A stretch of DNA of 64,000 bases from Castanea sativa (taxonomy: Eukaryota; Streptophyta; Magnoliopsida; Fagales; Fagaceae): contig NC_134024.1 of the NCBI RefSeq assembly GCF_040712315.1, positions 31,706,555 through 31,770,554 on the forward strand. The letters are read 5' to 3'. The position numbers and the translations under genes were made by a program. The notes under the pieces were generated by a model, which searched no databases, was not told where the DNA came from, and saw only the letters and a program-made list of their open reading frames with translations. Of the stretch, positions 32,489 to 45,346 are shown in pieces. Every line of letters begins with the position of its first letter. Position 1 is the stretch's first letter.

Positions 32489-34403
32489 TCACTTTGAGTC
32501 TTTTTCCTTCCACACCTTGGAAGAGCCTTTCCTTTTGGCAAACCCTTGAACTGACGGAGAGGGGGAAGAATTGCACCCATTCAAGTTCATAAGGAACATG
32601 AGGGTTTTGAGGAGATCTCCAAGAGGAGCAAGAGAGGATGGAAACTTACTCAGGTTTCCTGCTGAGACCATACTATTGCTCTGCTGAGTGGCTTGCCACT
32701 TGTAGCAATTTGATCAAGTGTGTTCAGCTGCTCCACAGTGATGACAGAGATGCTACTTCTTCTCTTTGGACTTTTGAGCATTACTCTTCTTAGCCCTAGG
32801 ATTTTTGGTTTCTTTCTTAGCAAGATTAAGGGGTGCTCCTAAGATAGATTTATCCTTATCTATGTTCTCACTAGCTATCACATTTTTAGCATCATTATTT
32901 TCAAATTCAATAATATTAACAGGAGAAACAAATACAGTAGTACTAGAAGAAGCAATATTAGGAGAAGAAAAATCATATCCTAAACTAGTTCGATCAGAGG
33001 CAGATTTTTGCATGCTAAGCATCTGCTCAAGCTTTGCACTCGAGGTCCTCTCCAGCTGAGCTCTCACTTGGAACAGTTTTGCCTTAAGCTTCTTGGTTCT
33101 TTCAGCCAATAAATTGTTTTCAAACTTCAGTGCTCCAATAGTTTGATTTGCTTCATCAAACTTTGTGGAGAGTTTTTCTCATTCGAGCTCCACATCACTA
33201 AGCTTTTGGTGGCCAACCTATACAGCTTCTCATGTTTTTCTGAGACCTTGTATAACTTTGCATAGGCAGTGTGGATGTCATCTTGTTCATCTATCTTCTC
33301 AAATTTTGATTCCACCAAGTTTTCTTCTTCATCCACATCTTCTATAATCCCCTCAGTAGGATTAACAGTGGCGATGAAGGCATTTAGGATTTCGTCATCT
33401 TCATTTTCGGAATCATCCTCAAGTTCAGTGTCGCTCAAAGTTGCAGCAAGTGCCTTGCTTTTCCCAATGGACTTGAGATAGGTAGGATAGGTAGGACACT
33501 CTTGTTTCATGTGACTGAAGCATTGACACCCGAAATACTTAGGTCCTGAGGGAACAGTGTACTAACCGCCATCTCTAGCATCCTTCTTCACTTTGTCTTG
33601 GCTCTTAGATTGAGAAAAACTTGATTGCCTATGGTCCTTGTCAAAGCCCTTTGCATTGGCATTCTTTATGAACTTTTTGAATCGACTGGTGATATAGGAC
33701 TTCTTTTTAGAATCTTTATCATCGGAAGACTCATTCATGTCACTGTTCTTGGCCTTCAATGCCATGCTCTTTCCCTTACCCTACTTGCCAATCCTTGTCA
33801 AACCTAATTCATAGGTCTACAGATTACCAACGAGCTCTGTCGAAGGAATCTTGTCAATATCCTTTGATTCCTCAATAATGGTGATCTTGGCATGAAATCT
33901 CTCGGGCAGAAATCTGAACACCTTTCTCACAATCTTGGGTTCGAGAATGGTTTCCCCAAGATTGAAAGCTGAGTTTACTATGTCCTTGAGCCTGGCATAG
34001 AACTCATCGAACTCATCGAATAACTCATCCTCCTCCATCTTGATTTCTTCAAAGCTAGTAGTAAGCCTCTAAAGCTTTGAATCTTTGACAGCCTTGGTTC
34101 CTTCAAAGGTTTTTTGGAGAATAGTCCAAGCCTCCTTTGCAATTTCAATGGAGGATATTTTCTTCAACTCTTCATTTATGACTACACTGAAAAAAGCATT
34201 CAATGCCCTACTGTTGAAGTTTTCCACCTTGATCTTTGCATCATCCTAGTTGGCCAGCGCTTCCTTCAGTCTAGCTTATCTCCATAGCTTGCCACACTTT
34301 CTCATCTAATGACTGGAAGAAAGCTCTCATACGTACTTTTCAAAATGCATAGTTAGTACCATCAAATAAAGGAGGTACAATGAGTGACTGTCCTTTATCC
34401 ATG
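32489..34403 (-). pseudogene. gag: Copia (SIRE-like) Gag, copy B
   Basis: It starts MDKGQSLIVPPLFDGTNYAF at 34403 and ends KVWKEKDSK-stop at 32489. The UBN2 capsid domain (RMRAFFQSLDEKVWQAMEI; FYARLKDIVNSAFNLGE) is frame-broken. A basic linker follows (MALKAKNSD, ITSRFKKFIKNANAKGFD). The first knuckle reads YFGCQCFSHMKQEC, with the first Cys replaced by Tyr. An acidic and coiled-coil region comes next (33510-33127), then LCHHCGAAEHT-stop-SNCYKW as second knuckle near 32752-32700. Two knuckles and the long coiled coil mark SIRE-like copia Gag. Stops and frameshifts show it is inactive. Confidence 0.86.
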
Positions 34404-34459
34404 ACAAATAGGGGTCAATGGATCTCAAAGCAAAGATTAAACTTAATTAGAGTGTGCCT

Positions 34460-34471
34460 GCTATGATACCA
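34460..34471 (-). promoter_or_regulatory. tRNA-Met primer-binding site of copy B
   Basis: The minus strand reads TGGTATCATAGC, one mismatch from the standard TGGTATCAGAGC, two bases after the LTR end. Confidence 0.88.
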
Positions 34472-34473
34472 CT

Positions 34474-35475
34474 TGATAGGCCAAAAATATATTGACCCCT
34501 TGTGATGGATTAGTTGATTAATTAGCCAAGTATAATTAATTAATCAATTTAACATGCAATGTATGTGGCAGCATAGAAAAATCACCAACTAAATAAATAT
34601 GCAGCGGAAATTAAATTGACACGGTGATTTGTTTACGAATGGGAAAAACCTCCGAGGCAAAAACCCTACCGGGTGATTTTAAGGTCACCACTCTTGGCAA
34701 TCCACTATTATCAAAACAAGCGGTTACAAGTAAAGGAATCCTAGTACCTTATACCAACCTACAGTAGAAACCTTACCCCAATACCCAATTGGACTTGTTC
34801 TGTAGTGACAATCTCTCCTTGTATTGCACGACTCCCAGTATGTAACTAACCAATAGATGCGAGGATCCTAGTACACGACTTGATCACCAACTTGAGAAGA
34901 ATGTTGGCAACAAAGTTCTTCAATTCTTCAACTGATGAAGATCATGAATTTGCTTGGTCACAAAACCCTACGGTGTATAAACACAGCAGCTTCATCAAGA
35001 TGAACTAGGGCAACTAGGTTTCCGGTCACACTTTTCTTCACACTTGTGCAATTGTGCTCTTGTGCAACTGTGCTCTATGTGACGGCCCTTAAAATAATCC
35101 TTATATATGTTTAGGGTTGTGAGAAAAGAAAGCCTAAACATATACTCACGGATTGGACGAAAAACAGCTCTGAAAAACTAAGTTTCAAAAACCTTGATAG
35201 ATAGCCATCTATCAAGATAGCTGACGAGCCATAGGCTTCAGTAGCTTTTAAACCTCAATAGATACTAGCTGTCGAGCTTTAAAATCCAACATTTCCTTAC
35301 TTGATTCTTGGACAGACTTGCATGGCTTTAACACTTGAACTTGAAACCTTGTTCCTTGAAGTATTAAACATATCCTAGTCTACCCAATTACAAGTAAAGT
35401 GCGTTTTGTCAAAGGATTAGCCAATACATAAAATGTTGACATATGTTCCTAACATGAATCACATATGTCCTAAAA
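34474..35475 (-). repeat. 5' LTR of copia copy B (1002 bp)
   Basis: Same length as the 3' LTR. The outer end has CCTAAAA where the partner has TCTAACA, so the terminal CA is mutated. A minus-strand TATA-like TTATATATG near 35100 follows the U3 of the family. Confidence 0.9.
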
Positions 35476-35662
35476 TTCTCTTTAAGCTTTACATTTATTG
35501 CTTATTGTACTTGTTTATGGCTTAGAGTACTGTTTTGGTTTATTACATTTCATTTACTCTTGTTCCGTACTTAGATAATTTAGAATATAAGCAATCAAGC
35601 TATAATTTAAAATTGGAGGGGTCTAAACAAGCATTAGTGTTTTCACATTAATTGAGCTTTCA
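35476..35662 (+). repeat. 5' LTR of copia copy C, second part
   Basis: Resumes TTCTCTTTAAGCTTTACATT exactly where the uninterrupted 3' LTR (46958) reads the same, and ends with ATTGAGCTTTCA before the primer site. Confidence 0.85.
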
Positions 35663-35663
35663 A

Positions 35664-35679
35664 TTGATATCAGAGCGGG
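35664..35679 (+). promoter_or_regulatory. tRNA-Met primer-binding site of copy C
   Basis: TTGATATCAGAGCGGG, one base after the LTR, with a single change from the standard TGGTATCAGAGC. Confidence 0.88.
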
Positions 35680-35729
35680 TACACTTTTTGGATTTCGTTA
35701 TACTTGTGTGATCCTAGAACCCTTTAGAG

Positions 35730-38700
35730 ATGGATAGATCTTAATCTCTCAATGCACCTCCCTTCTCTGATGGGAGTAACTATGTGTTTTGGAAAGTACG
35801 TATGCGTGCTTTCTATGTACTATTGATGAGATCGTTTATGATTCCGTTGAGAATGGTTGGATGAGACCGACAACACCCAGGGCTAAGTGGGACAAGGTTG
35901 CACTTGCTTTGGTAAATGCCAATAGCAAAGCTTTGGCAGCTTGTGTATGTGGGCTAAAGCTTGCATACGCTAGCACACTTTTACGTACGCAACTAGGGTT
36001 TTGGAAACATAAAAAAGAAAAGTTTTTTGCAATAATGACTGAGGTTTGAATGAATCTCACATCGTTTGGGAGCCGTTCTAAACCCCTTTTTTCCACTATA
36101 TAAAGCTTTACATGGTACATTTTCAAAACATAGAGAAATCCCACGGGGAAAATATAAGATTCACTAGAAAATAGTGAATCAAAAGAGAGTTTTTCACAAA
36201 ACACCCTCAAGTCAATTTTATCTGATCGGAACCTTTTCAGGTCCTACTCCTTTTAGTTTAACATTGCTAATCATGTTTTTATAGACTGTGATAGATTTGA
36301 CTAAGGGGAACGGTAAAAAAATCAAGCCTAGGAGCTTTTTGCTTTAAGGTATTCATTCTAGCTTTTTGTCTAGGAGCTTTTTTTTATTTATTTTTTATTT
36401 CTTTCTTTTGTCATTTTAATCCATTTTTCTTGTCTAGTTTATGTTTATATATACTTGTTTAGCTTAGCTTTGTGCTTGCTCGACGCTTATAAGCATGCTT
36501 AGTTGTTAGATTTATGTTTTTCTCTTATGCTATGTTTTTCTGTTTCATGTTTTTAGGTTAGGGTTTTCGAACAATCTTACGCACGCATGTCGTGAGCATG
36601 TGTACGTAGGTCAAATCCTGTGTACGCAGGCCTCTGTCTACACATGCAGGTATTTGCCTAGAAACCCTAATTCGAATTTTTGCTTTGTTTGGTTTGCTTG
36701 TTTCGCATATTTTGCCTATGTTTAAGTCCTTTTTGCATACATATCTATATCTAAGTTCCTGTTTCACATGTTTTATTTGCTTGTTTGATTTTAACTTGTT
36801 AGATTGAAGTTTTCTTGTTTAAGATGTCATGTACATGCATTCACATGCTCATACATGATGCCATAGTTGCTGCGTTGTTGAAAGGTAAGTAAATGTAAGT
36901 TATGCATCGGTATGAACATGCATTTGATGATGTATATTGTTTGAATATTTGTCTTATGTCTTTTAATTCCAATTACATGCTTTATATAATTTTGTGATTG
37001 CCATGATACCTTGCTGTCATAATTGAGTTACTACCTTGTTTTAGATGTATGACATGATAGGGTTTTCACATGCTAGATGAATGCTAGGGTTTGTATATGT
37101 GCATGGTTTGGCTTCTTATTGCTTCATAGTTAGATAGGTATGTGTTTTGGGATAATGATGTCATGTTGTATGCTTAGATGTATGTTAGTGTGTGTGTGAG
37201 TATAGATGCAAGTGTTGAAGCTGTTTTTAATGAGGTTAAGATGTAAGACACAATGATGAGAGGCTAACCTTAGGGTTGGGCAGTCTAGTAAGATCAATGG
37301 TCCTTCCTCGAGAGGACACTATATATATGGTTCCTAGACCATTGCAAAAACTAGGTGGTGACTCCATTTCTGTTGTGTCCACACCAAGCTCAATCTTGGA
37401 GAAAAGATTGATGCCAAAGTTGTAAGGAAAGTTTTAAGATCCTTACCTGAAAGCTTTCGAGCCAAAGTCTCCACCATTGAGGAGAGTAAAGATTTGGATG
37501 AGATCAAAGATTCAAGAGCTTGTTGGCTCTCTTCAAACTTATCAGCTCGGATTGCCCTCTCACAAGTTTAGAAAATCGCTTGCTCTCAAAACCATAAATG
37601 AGAGAACCGGTGATTTCTCGGATGAGGATGATGTTGAGAAAGAGGTGGCGTATCTCACAAAGAACTTCCGAAAATTTATAAAGACTAAGAACAATGGAAA
37701 GCCATTTGGCAAAGGAAAATTCTTATCCTCCAAGAATGGAAAAAGAGACTTCAAGAAGAAGAATGTAAAAGAGTAATCACCACCTCAAGGGATTGTTTGC
37801 TATGAATGCAATGGACATGGGCATTTGAAGAAGGAATGTCCGAACTATTTAAGAGGAAAGGGTAAGGTGCTAACAACTACCCTTAGTGACTCGGAGAGCT
37901 CAAATTCAGATTTAGAAGAAGAATGCAATGGTGATGGTAACTATTTAGTGTTTATGGCAATTACCTCGGTTGATTCCAAAGATGAATTGAGTGAATCGGT
38001 TGAAGAACTTGGTGTACACTTTGATGTTGAAGAAGATAAAGTTTCGGATGATGAGGAAGTGTACCTCAATGGAGGTGATAAGAAACTTCAAGATATTTAT
38101 GAAGCATTGCTTGGGGATTGTGACCAATATGCTAAAGTTGCTAAGAGTGCAATCAAGAAGATGAAAAGAATTGAAGAAGATCACAAATCCACTCTTGCAC
38201 AACTCAAGGATGCCAAGTGTGAAGTTGAAGACTTGAAAGAGGGGTTGCTGAATGCTTACTCAAAGATCAAGTTTCTCGAACTTGTAGTGATTCAATCTAA
38301 TATCAAAGTGGAGCACATCACAACCAAGAAGTTTGATAGTGTTCTTTCATCTTAAAAGCCTTTCTCAAACAAAACCAGATTAGGCTACACTGGTGAAGGA
38401 AGTTCAAGTGCCGAACCAAGAAGGGAGATGAAGTTCGTATTGGAAAAGGATGTAGAAAAGCCCAAGATTGAGATCCCTATTGTTGAGAAGAAGGACATTG
38501 AGCCAAAATCAAAGGCAAAAGGGAAGTCATTGCCTAAGAGTCAAAGGGGACCTCAAGTGAAGCATTTTTGTCACTATTGTGGCATTCGAGGGCACACAAA
38601 ACCAAATTGATTCAAGCTTCATGCTCTCGAAAGGGCTGATTCTCTGCATTCTCAAGGAAATACAAGAAGAATACCAAGAGGAAAGCAAGCTAAGCGAGAA

Positions 38701-38760
38701 AATGATGGTCAACTCATTGGAGATGTCATGGAAATGCTTATGAACTTTCATCATGCCTAG
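35730..38760 (+). pseudogene. gag: Copia (SIRE-like) Gag, copy C, with insertion and internal loss
   Basis: The start reads MDRS-stop-SLNAPPFSDGSNYV, then VRMRAFLCTIDEIVYDSVEN and ANSKALAA at 35940. Foreign sequence follows to about 37388. Gag resumes at LGEKIDAKVVRKVLRSLPES, having lost some 70 residues of the capsid domain. Next come a Lys-rich linker, knuckle 1 (CYECNGHGHLKKEC near 37800-37841) and an acidic/coiled-coil region with QDIYEALLGDCDQYAK. Knuckle 2 (CHYCGIRGHTKPN-stop) is at 38571-38610, and the end is MNFHHA-stop at 38758-38760. Frame breaks near 37510 and stops at 37774 and 38353 also occur. It is a distinct Gag subtype from copies A and B. Confidence 0.85.
35943..37388 (+). 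mobile_element. LTR-like insertion in the copy C gag
   Basis: About 1.45 kb with no gag similarity, between ANSKALAA and LGEKIDAK. It has CACTATATAAAGC near 36091, a T-rich body, and near the right end AAAAACTAGGTGGTGACTCC, a motif often found at the LTR/primer edge of Athila/Tat-type gypsy elements. Because gag residues are missing at the junction, no clean target duplication is visible and the exact limits are uncertain. Confidence 0.5.
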
Positions 38761-40857
38761 CTAGCTTCACCCCAAGGTTTGAGAGTTTTGTTGGTTATAC
38801 CCCTCTGTCTAAGGATCTCACCCAAAGCACCCGTGCGGTGTGGGTGAAGAAGGATACTTATGCATGATTTATCCACTATGTCCATGCATTAATACTTCCA
38901 ATGTATTAGGGTCGTAGTTTCATGCACCATGTCAAATGTACTCTTCTTACTTCAATACTTCCTTCTTAGCATATTTCTTTTAATGCCTTTTGTTTTGGTT
39001 GCTTTGTTTGTTGATCTTAATTTATTGTTTTTGTTTTGAGTGAGTAAAAATCCAAAAACTTATAAAAAGTATAAAATCTCAAAAAGTTTGATCGCTTGTG
39101 TTGTGTCATATCACATGTTGAGTTTGGCCTAGTACCTTCGTACTAATGGCGTAGTGCATTTAGAAGCTTAGCTTGTTATGTATGCACACTTTAAGTGTGA
39201 GTGATATCTAGAAATCTAGGTTTGATTGTTGTAAATAGATCTTCAAGCTTGTCATGAATGTCTAGCCAATAGTCTTGATTGATCTTGATATATGCGTAGA
39301 CTTGCTCCTATATATCTCATCACTTTTTTTTTTGGTCAAAAAGCTCTTCAAATGTCAATCTCTAAAAAGATGGAGAAAATTGTATTCAAAATGTATGATG
39401 CCAAAGCCAAAGGCTTATTCCTTAAAGACATATAAAAAATTTCATGGCATCGTTGCTAAAAAATTGAGTTGTATTGATCATAATGTATGAAAAATGGAAG
39501 CCAAATGAAAAGTTTTCAATTATTGTAAACACTTTGGTAAGGAGTCATATTTGTTCATTTCTATTAGTGAGATAGGTCACTTAACTTTTTGCTATTTGTG
39601 TATGACTTGATTGAATTGATCATTGAAGCTTCATACTAGACAATGGACTTATTCATACTTGATTCCCACACACAACACACAAGTCTAATATTCAATGAAT
39701 GTCTATTTCCTTTGTGTGATTGTACTTGTTCAAATGTGATGTGTGTGTGCTCAATTGCTTGATGATTAGATCCAAAAATATCCGGAAGTGATTTTTGTCA
39801 CTTTGATCCTTAAAGTTTTTCTCGAAATATCAAATTATTAATGTTGACAAACTTTGTGTTTGGCCATTTCACAACTGCCTCCGTGAGTGGTCACAAGTTG
39901 TGAAATTCATAAAAAACTTCAATTTCTTAAAAATTTCGGCAAAGAGTTTTCCGAGTCCCTCGCGAGTGGTTCGCGACTTAGACCTGTCCCTCGAAATTTG
40001 CCTTGTGCATCTACACATTTCGCGAGTAGGCTCACGACTGGTTCGAGAGTCATTGACTCGCAAGATGCACGAAAAGATAGTTTTTAAAGGGCTCAAAAAA
40101 TCAGTTTTCAAAAACGTTGTCTTTTTGCACTCCATGACTCCCACCCACAAAAACTCAAAATTTCATCAAATCTCCTTGGATTTTGATTCTTGGACTTCTC
40201 AAAGGTATTTTCTAACATATAACTTTTATTTATTCCTTTGATTTTGTCTTAGATCACTTCAAACATAGGGTTGGGGTTTTTTTTTTTGTTGGGTTGGGAA
40301 AACTTAATTATTTTTTTTTTGAAAATTTTTTCAATTTTTTTGATTGGGCTTAGTCCCATTTTGTTTCTTGTTGATTGTGTTGGCCCCATGTGGCATTTTG
40401 AACATGTATTAAGGCAAGATTTTAACATGTTCATGCATTGTTCATCATATGTGTATAGTGTGTGTACACTAGGTGTTTGATAAAATGCCTCAATGGTATT
40501 TTTTCATTCTTTTGGACTTCAATGAGTTCCAAATTTTGGGGTTTACCATGTTTACTCATGTTTAACATGTTTTCATCATTGCTTGTGTGTTTTACACACT
40601 TTACCCCATGAGTGCTTAGTTATGCATTGGTCATGCATTGCACATGCACACTTGATGCACACACCCTATCACATAACATGCTAGTTAAGTCAGTCTAAAC
40701 CTAATAGCACGTACAACACGTTCATGTGTCTTTTTTATGCTCGTTTATTCATATTTTAGAGAGTTTTCTTTTATTATTCTTGGTTTTTGTGCTAACTTGT
40801 ATTTAATCAAGTTTGTTGCCATTTTTGCATATAGTTTGTGTTGGTTTCTTTTTGTAG
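38761..40857 (+). other. Non-coding spacer of copy C between gag and the second ORF
   Basis: About 2.1 kb, T-rich, no pol motifs. It is in the same place as the spacers of copies A and B but has different sequence. Near 39870-40070 it has GC-richer TCGCGAGT/TCGCGAC repeats, also seen in the LTR of this element near 46340-46460. Confidence 0.65.
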
Positions 40858-41063
40858 ATGTCTCCAAGAAAGAAAATTGTTGCAAAGAAAACCACCAAGC
40901 GCCAAAAGTTTGATGAAAAGATCTTTAGAGATAGAGAAGCCTTTGAGAAACACTCGGATATTTACAAAGGGGATGTGATCATTGTAGAGAGGGAGGTAAA
41001 CTTGGTCGAAGCTGTTGAGTGGATTTGCAAGAGTTTGCGAACCCATAATTCGGGAATTCTTTG

Positions 41064-42336
41064 TGATAATAGCTTAATTTTGTATATTTATATCATTATT
41101 AGAAAGCATTATCATACTTATTTTGATTTAATTCATGCATTTTATAGTTGGTTTTGGAATAATGCTAAATAATCAATTTTGTGCTTAATTGAATTTTAAA
41201 GCGTGAATTTGTATTTTCTAGGATAATGAAATTAAATAAGTGGATTTGTGCAAAGAAGAAAGCTAATGGAATTTACTTTTACGGATTTTACTCTTACAAG
41301 GGCCATGATGAAGTCAAAGAAGGTCAACCTAATTAAATTTGAGTCCAATTGGAGCAAGGAATCAAAGGAAATTTACACTAAATCCAAGTCCAATTCGGAT
41401 TAGTATTTCAGCTTGCACACCAGTTAGTATTTGGAGCATAAATTTTGGCTTATATGTCCAGTCAATATGATTCAAGTTGGGTGGGAAAGTTAACTTAAAG
41501 GGGTACAACTTTGTAGTTTACCAAAGGTCCGAATTTTGAAATAAGTGGGCCGAAAATGTTGGTTAAGTGAAGCCTAAAAACCTGGGATTTTCTCCAGATA
41601 GGAATTCAACTTGTAATAGGATTCCTTGACCTATTTAAAGGGTCTTTAGGGCAAATTTTAGGGGGGGGGGGGCTGCCGTGGAATGTAATTTAGATCTTCT
41701 TAAAGTTTCTTTATAGTGTTTTGAGTTTTATTTGTGTCATGGCTTTCTAGAAGTCTTGCATTAAGCAAGGGGTGAAAGCCAACAGTTTATTAGTATTTTC
41801 TTAACAATTATTTTATGATTTTAATTCTTATGTTATTAGGTTTTTCATTGATTTACTCATCTCAAAAAGTGTTTAGTTTTGTATAATTCTTTGATTTATC
41901 GTAGACTCTGAGCAAGTTAAATGCTTAGTATTCCTTGCGAAAAAATTCACTTGTTTTATTTTGCCTAAAATTAATCAATTTCATGAAACTATCCTAGACA
42001 ATTAATTCGTGAGTTTTTATTGTTAAATCATCTGACTAAGATCATCCTTCGTATGAATTTTAGTTGAGTTATAAAATAAATATTGTTAAAACTATCAATA
42101 GATGTGTTGTGTGTGGATCCCTAAACCTTAGCACCTTAATATATTGTTATTTTCTCTCAATTTAAATTAACTTTACTAAACCATCAAAAATCTCTTCAAT
42201 TAAACTTTATTATTTTAGTTTGATTATCTAGTGGTTTACTAATCAATTCCCTTTTCCCTGTGGATTCGACCTCGGACTTACTGAGTTATTACTTTGTGAC
42301 AATCCTACATTTAGGAGCATTATTTAAGTCCCAACA
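41064..42336 (+). repeat. Solo LTR, second family (1273 bp)
   Basis: TGATAATAGCTTAATTTTG to ATTTAAGTCCCAACA, flanked by the perfect 5-bp duplication CTTTG (41059-41063 and 42337-42341). TATTTAAAGG near 41633 is a likely TATA box, followed by a G homopolymer at 41663-41672. No internal coding. It interrupts the second ORF of copy C. Confidence 0.9.
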
Positions 42337-42953
42337 CTTTGCAAATGCTAGAGTTGAAGGTGATCAACTAAATTGTTGGGTTCGACTCCTATCCAAGCCA
42401 TTGTTGATGAGCTTGGAGGACAGAAGAAGAAGCAATCCTTGCATACGATTGAATTCTCTCTAGAGATGAGGGTCTTTGCTTATATCTTGCTCTTCAATCT
42501 CTACTCGGCGAGAAATTTGACAACTCTGTCTCAACCGAGGGCTGTATTTCTCCTTGATCTCTACAAGAAGAAAAACATCAACATATGTGCTCACATCTTC
42601 CATCTTTTTACTCTATGTGTTCACAAGAAGACCATTCGGATGACTTTACCATTTTCGGGATTGATCATGTCCATCCTTCACCGTGAAAGGGTGAAAATTC
42701 CATCAAGATGAACAAAATGAGACGAGAGGATCCTATATCAGCCCACAAATTGACTAGAAGTAAAGCACGTATTTCAGGCAATGAAGAAGAAGAGAGAGAG
42801 TAGAAGGTGAGGACACTGCTTATGAGGGTGGCAACACTGATGAAGACATTAACAATTTCACCCTTGAACCTGAAGATATGGAAGCCTCACCCTCTCAACC
42901 TTAGGAGCAGCCATAGGCTCAGCCTTAGGGATAGCCATATGCACCACCTCATG

Positions 42954-43473
42954 TAATACCCTGATTTGATTTTATGATCATCGCCGTCATCGTCATTGTT
43001 AATACAGAGTTGAGGTACTATATGTGTATGCATGGTAAGATGGGAGTAGACAATTTTGTGGTGCTACAAATAGGTGAGAAGATTTAAAGTTTTAGTGCAT
43101 ACAATTTAGTGCAACAATTAAAATAATAAATAAATAAAAGAAGATGTTTTATGGGCTTCTTGGAGACTAAAGAGATAAGTTCAAGTGGGATTTAACTCCA
43201 GCCCACTACCCCACCAAGCCCACATCTCTAATGCGTTAAAATATAAGGTAGAGGAAAAGATAAATTAAGGTTTTCATAAGAAGGGTTTCATCACTAAGGA
43301 GGCTAGGAGGTGTTTTTTTCCTTGGAGTTAATTAAAGCGGCAACCGAAGAATCCCAGGTATGATTTCTCATTTGTTAGAATCAAAGAAATAAAAATTTAG
43401 AACCTTATCGTGGAATCGATAGTGATGGGTAGATTGTTTAAAAGGGGATTGTTTACAGTATAAATCTTAATTC

Positions 43474-43512
<39 letters not shown>

Positions 43513-45346
43513 CTCCTAGATTGCATATCCTAATTCAAGAACAACATGGCTTTTACGTTTTCCTGGTGGTCATATAGATTAGATGGGCTTAACGTTTTCT
43601 TTTTACTTTGGGATTATAAAGCCACGGATTCCATTTAAGAACAAAGCCACTGTACGCTGTCTAGATAAAGCCATAGATTACAAAACGTGCTAGAGTAAAG
43701 CCTCGAGTTACACGGTTTGATTATGTACATGGCTTTTATGTTTGTATTAAATCCTAGGGTCCCTACAGCTTGTATTCTAGAACAAAAGTCAAGATTATAA
43801 AGCTTAAATAATGTGTAAGGGTTTACTTTCCGTTGGGGCATATATCAAATCCTGAGTTTACAATATATTGGTTACTGCCTCTAAGGTTTGATAAATTCAA
43901 GGAAACATTTTGGGTAGAGATTCCTTGCATTAGTGTTATTAATTAGTTCAACAAAGTATAATCTTGGTGAGTCAGTTTGTATAATTCGATAAGCTTTATA
44001 TTTGGTGGAGGATATTAAGTAATTCCCATGGTTGATTATAGGTCCAATTTGAGAGTGTTTTGAGACTACTTGGAGGGTGTTTCAATTGGACTTTCATGGT
44101 GATTCAAGTGCTATAAGTAATTATGCATAATATGCACAAGTTTTGTTCTTTAGGTTCTTAGAAATTAAAGGTTTTCCAAATTTATATTTTTAAGCTCACA
44201 TTTTCTAAAGTTTATCAAAAGCATTTTTACATCATTGAAAGAGAAACTTCGACTTTTTTAAATAATGTTTTAAAAAGAAACTTCGAATTTTAAATAACGT
44301 TTTGAATTTCCAAATTTCATTTAAAAGATGATTTCTAAACTAAACTATTTTTTGAAAAGAATTGAGGTTCAAAGTAGGTTTTCTCAAAAGATTCTTGTTC
44401 TTTAAATTTGTTTAAAACCAAGTAATTTCAAATTCATATTCCTATTCCTATTTTCCAAATTGTATTTAAAATGTTTCTTTTAGCAAATTGAATTTTTAGA
44501 CTTACTCAAGAATTGAAAAAATATTTATATAAACTCCTCAATTTCTATTCGTGCCCCAAGAAAGTCAAGCATCCTTTGATTTATGTTCAATTTGATATTG
44601 TGATCTTTGATATGCCTCTGTATTTGGAATAATTGTTAATATCAAGTACACTATTATATTTTGTATAAACTTTGCTTTTGTGATATGTGGCTCAAAATAA
44701 GTATTTTTAGATTTGATCAGATATATGTGTAAGCTCACTCACAGGGTTTTATGTGAAAATTAATGTTGATCCCTCACTAGCAAGAGTTAGATGTTGATAT
44801 TCGCTCACAAGATTATATGTGAGAATATGTGATATGTGTATATGTGACATTGTGCTCTGATTGATTATGTGTATGTTTTTTCGAATGATTTTAAGATGTG
44901 ATTAAATATGCGTTAAGTGATTTATTATATGTTTTGGAATAATTATATTTGATATCATTGAATGAGTTTGTGAAAAATAAAAATACTCGTGCTATGCTTG
45001 ACTCTATCCTGTTGTGTATTGTGTATAATTATTTACTGGATGTGTGGCTCACCCCATCATTACAATTTTCAAATTAAAGTTTAGTTGGGGAACAAAACCT
45101 TTGGATTATTTTGTAAGGTGCACGGTAGAGCGTGAGAGTTTTTAGGCGACATTAATAATACTTGAAGCCTTAAAGGATTATTAGTTATTTTTATTCCGCT
45201 TTAGATTTCACAATATTTTGGAGATTATTCTAAATTGTGGATATAGTATTGTATAAGATTTATTAAGAGCATTGTTTATTTGGAGTTTTATTGAATTATG
45301 TTTAAATTAATTATGTTTATTGAGTTATGTAAGATCAGCAAGTTAG
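42954..45346 (+). mobile_element. Unclassified 2.4-kb insertion
   Basis: It interrupts the copy C second ORF. The empty site would read CCTCATGCATCT, and TCATG stands on both sides (42949-42953 and 45347-45351). The left end begins TAATACCCTGATTTG, and with the flanking TG it would read TGTAATACCC, a common opening of Tekay/Del-type gypsy LTRs. The right end lacks the expected CA. AT-rich, no ORF, with a (TA) tract at about 43478-43510. A solo LTR with a damaged right end is the leading view. Confidence 0.5.

Larger units (their letters stand above)
27914..35475 (-). mobile_element. Pol-less copia-type element, copy B, complete (7562 bp)
   Basis: Two LTRs of 1002 bp each, primer site, gag and second ORF, all on the minus strand. 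The flanks TTCTT (27909-27913) and TTCTC (35476-35480) are a target duplication with one change. The uninterrupted site exists in the 3' LTR of copy C near 46958. Between the end of gag (32489) and the second ORF start (30672) there are only 1.8 kb of non-coding sequence. The enzymatic genes were therefore already absent when it inserted, which makes this the best copy for defining the family. Confidence 0.9.
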
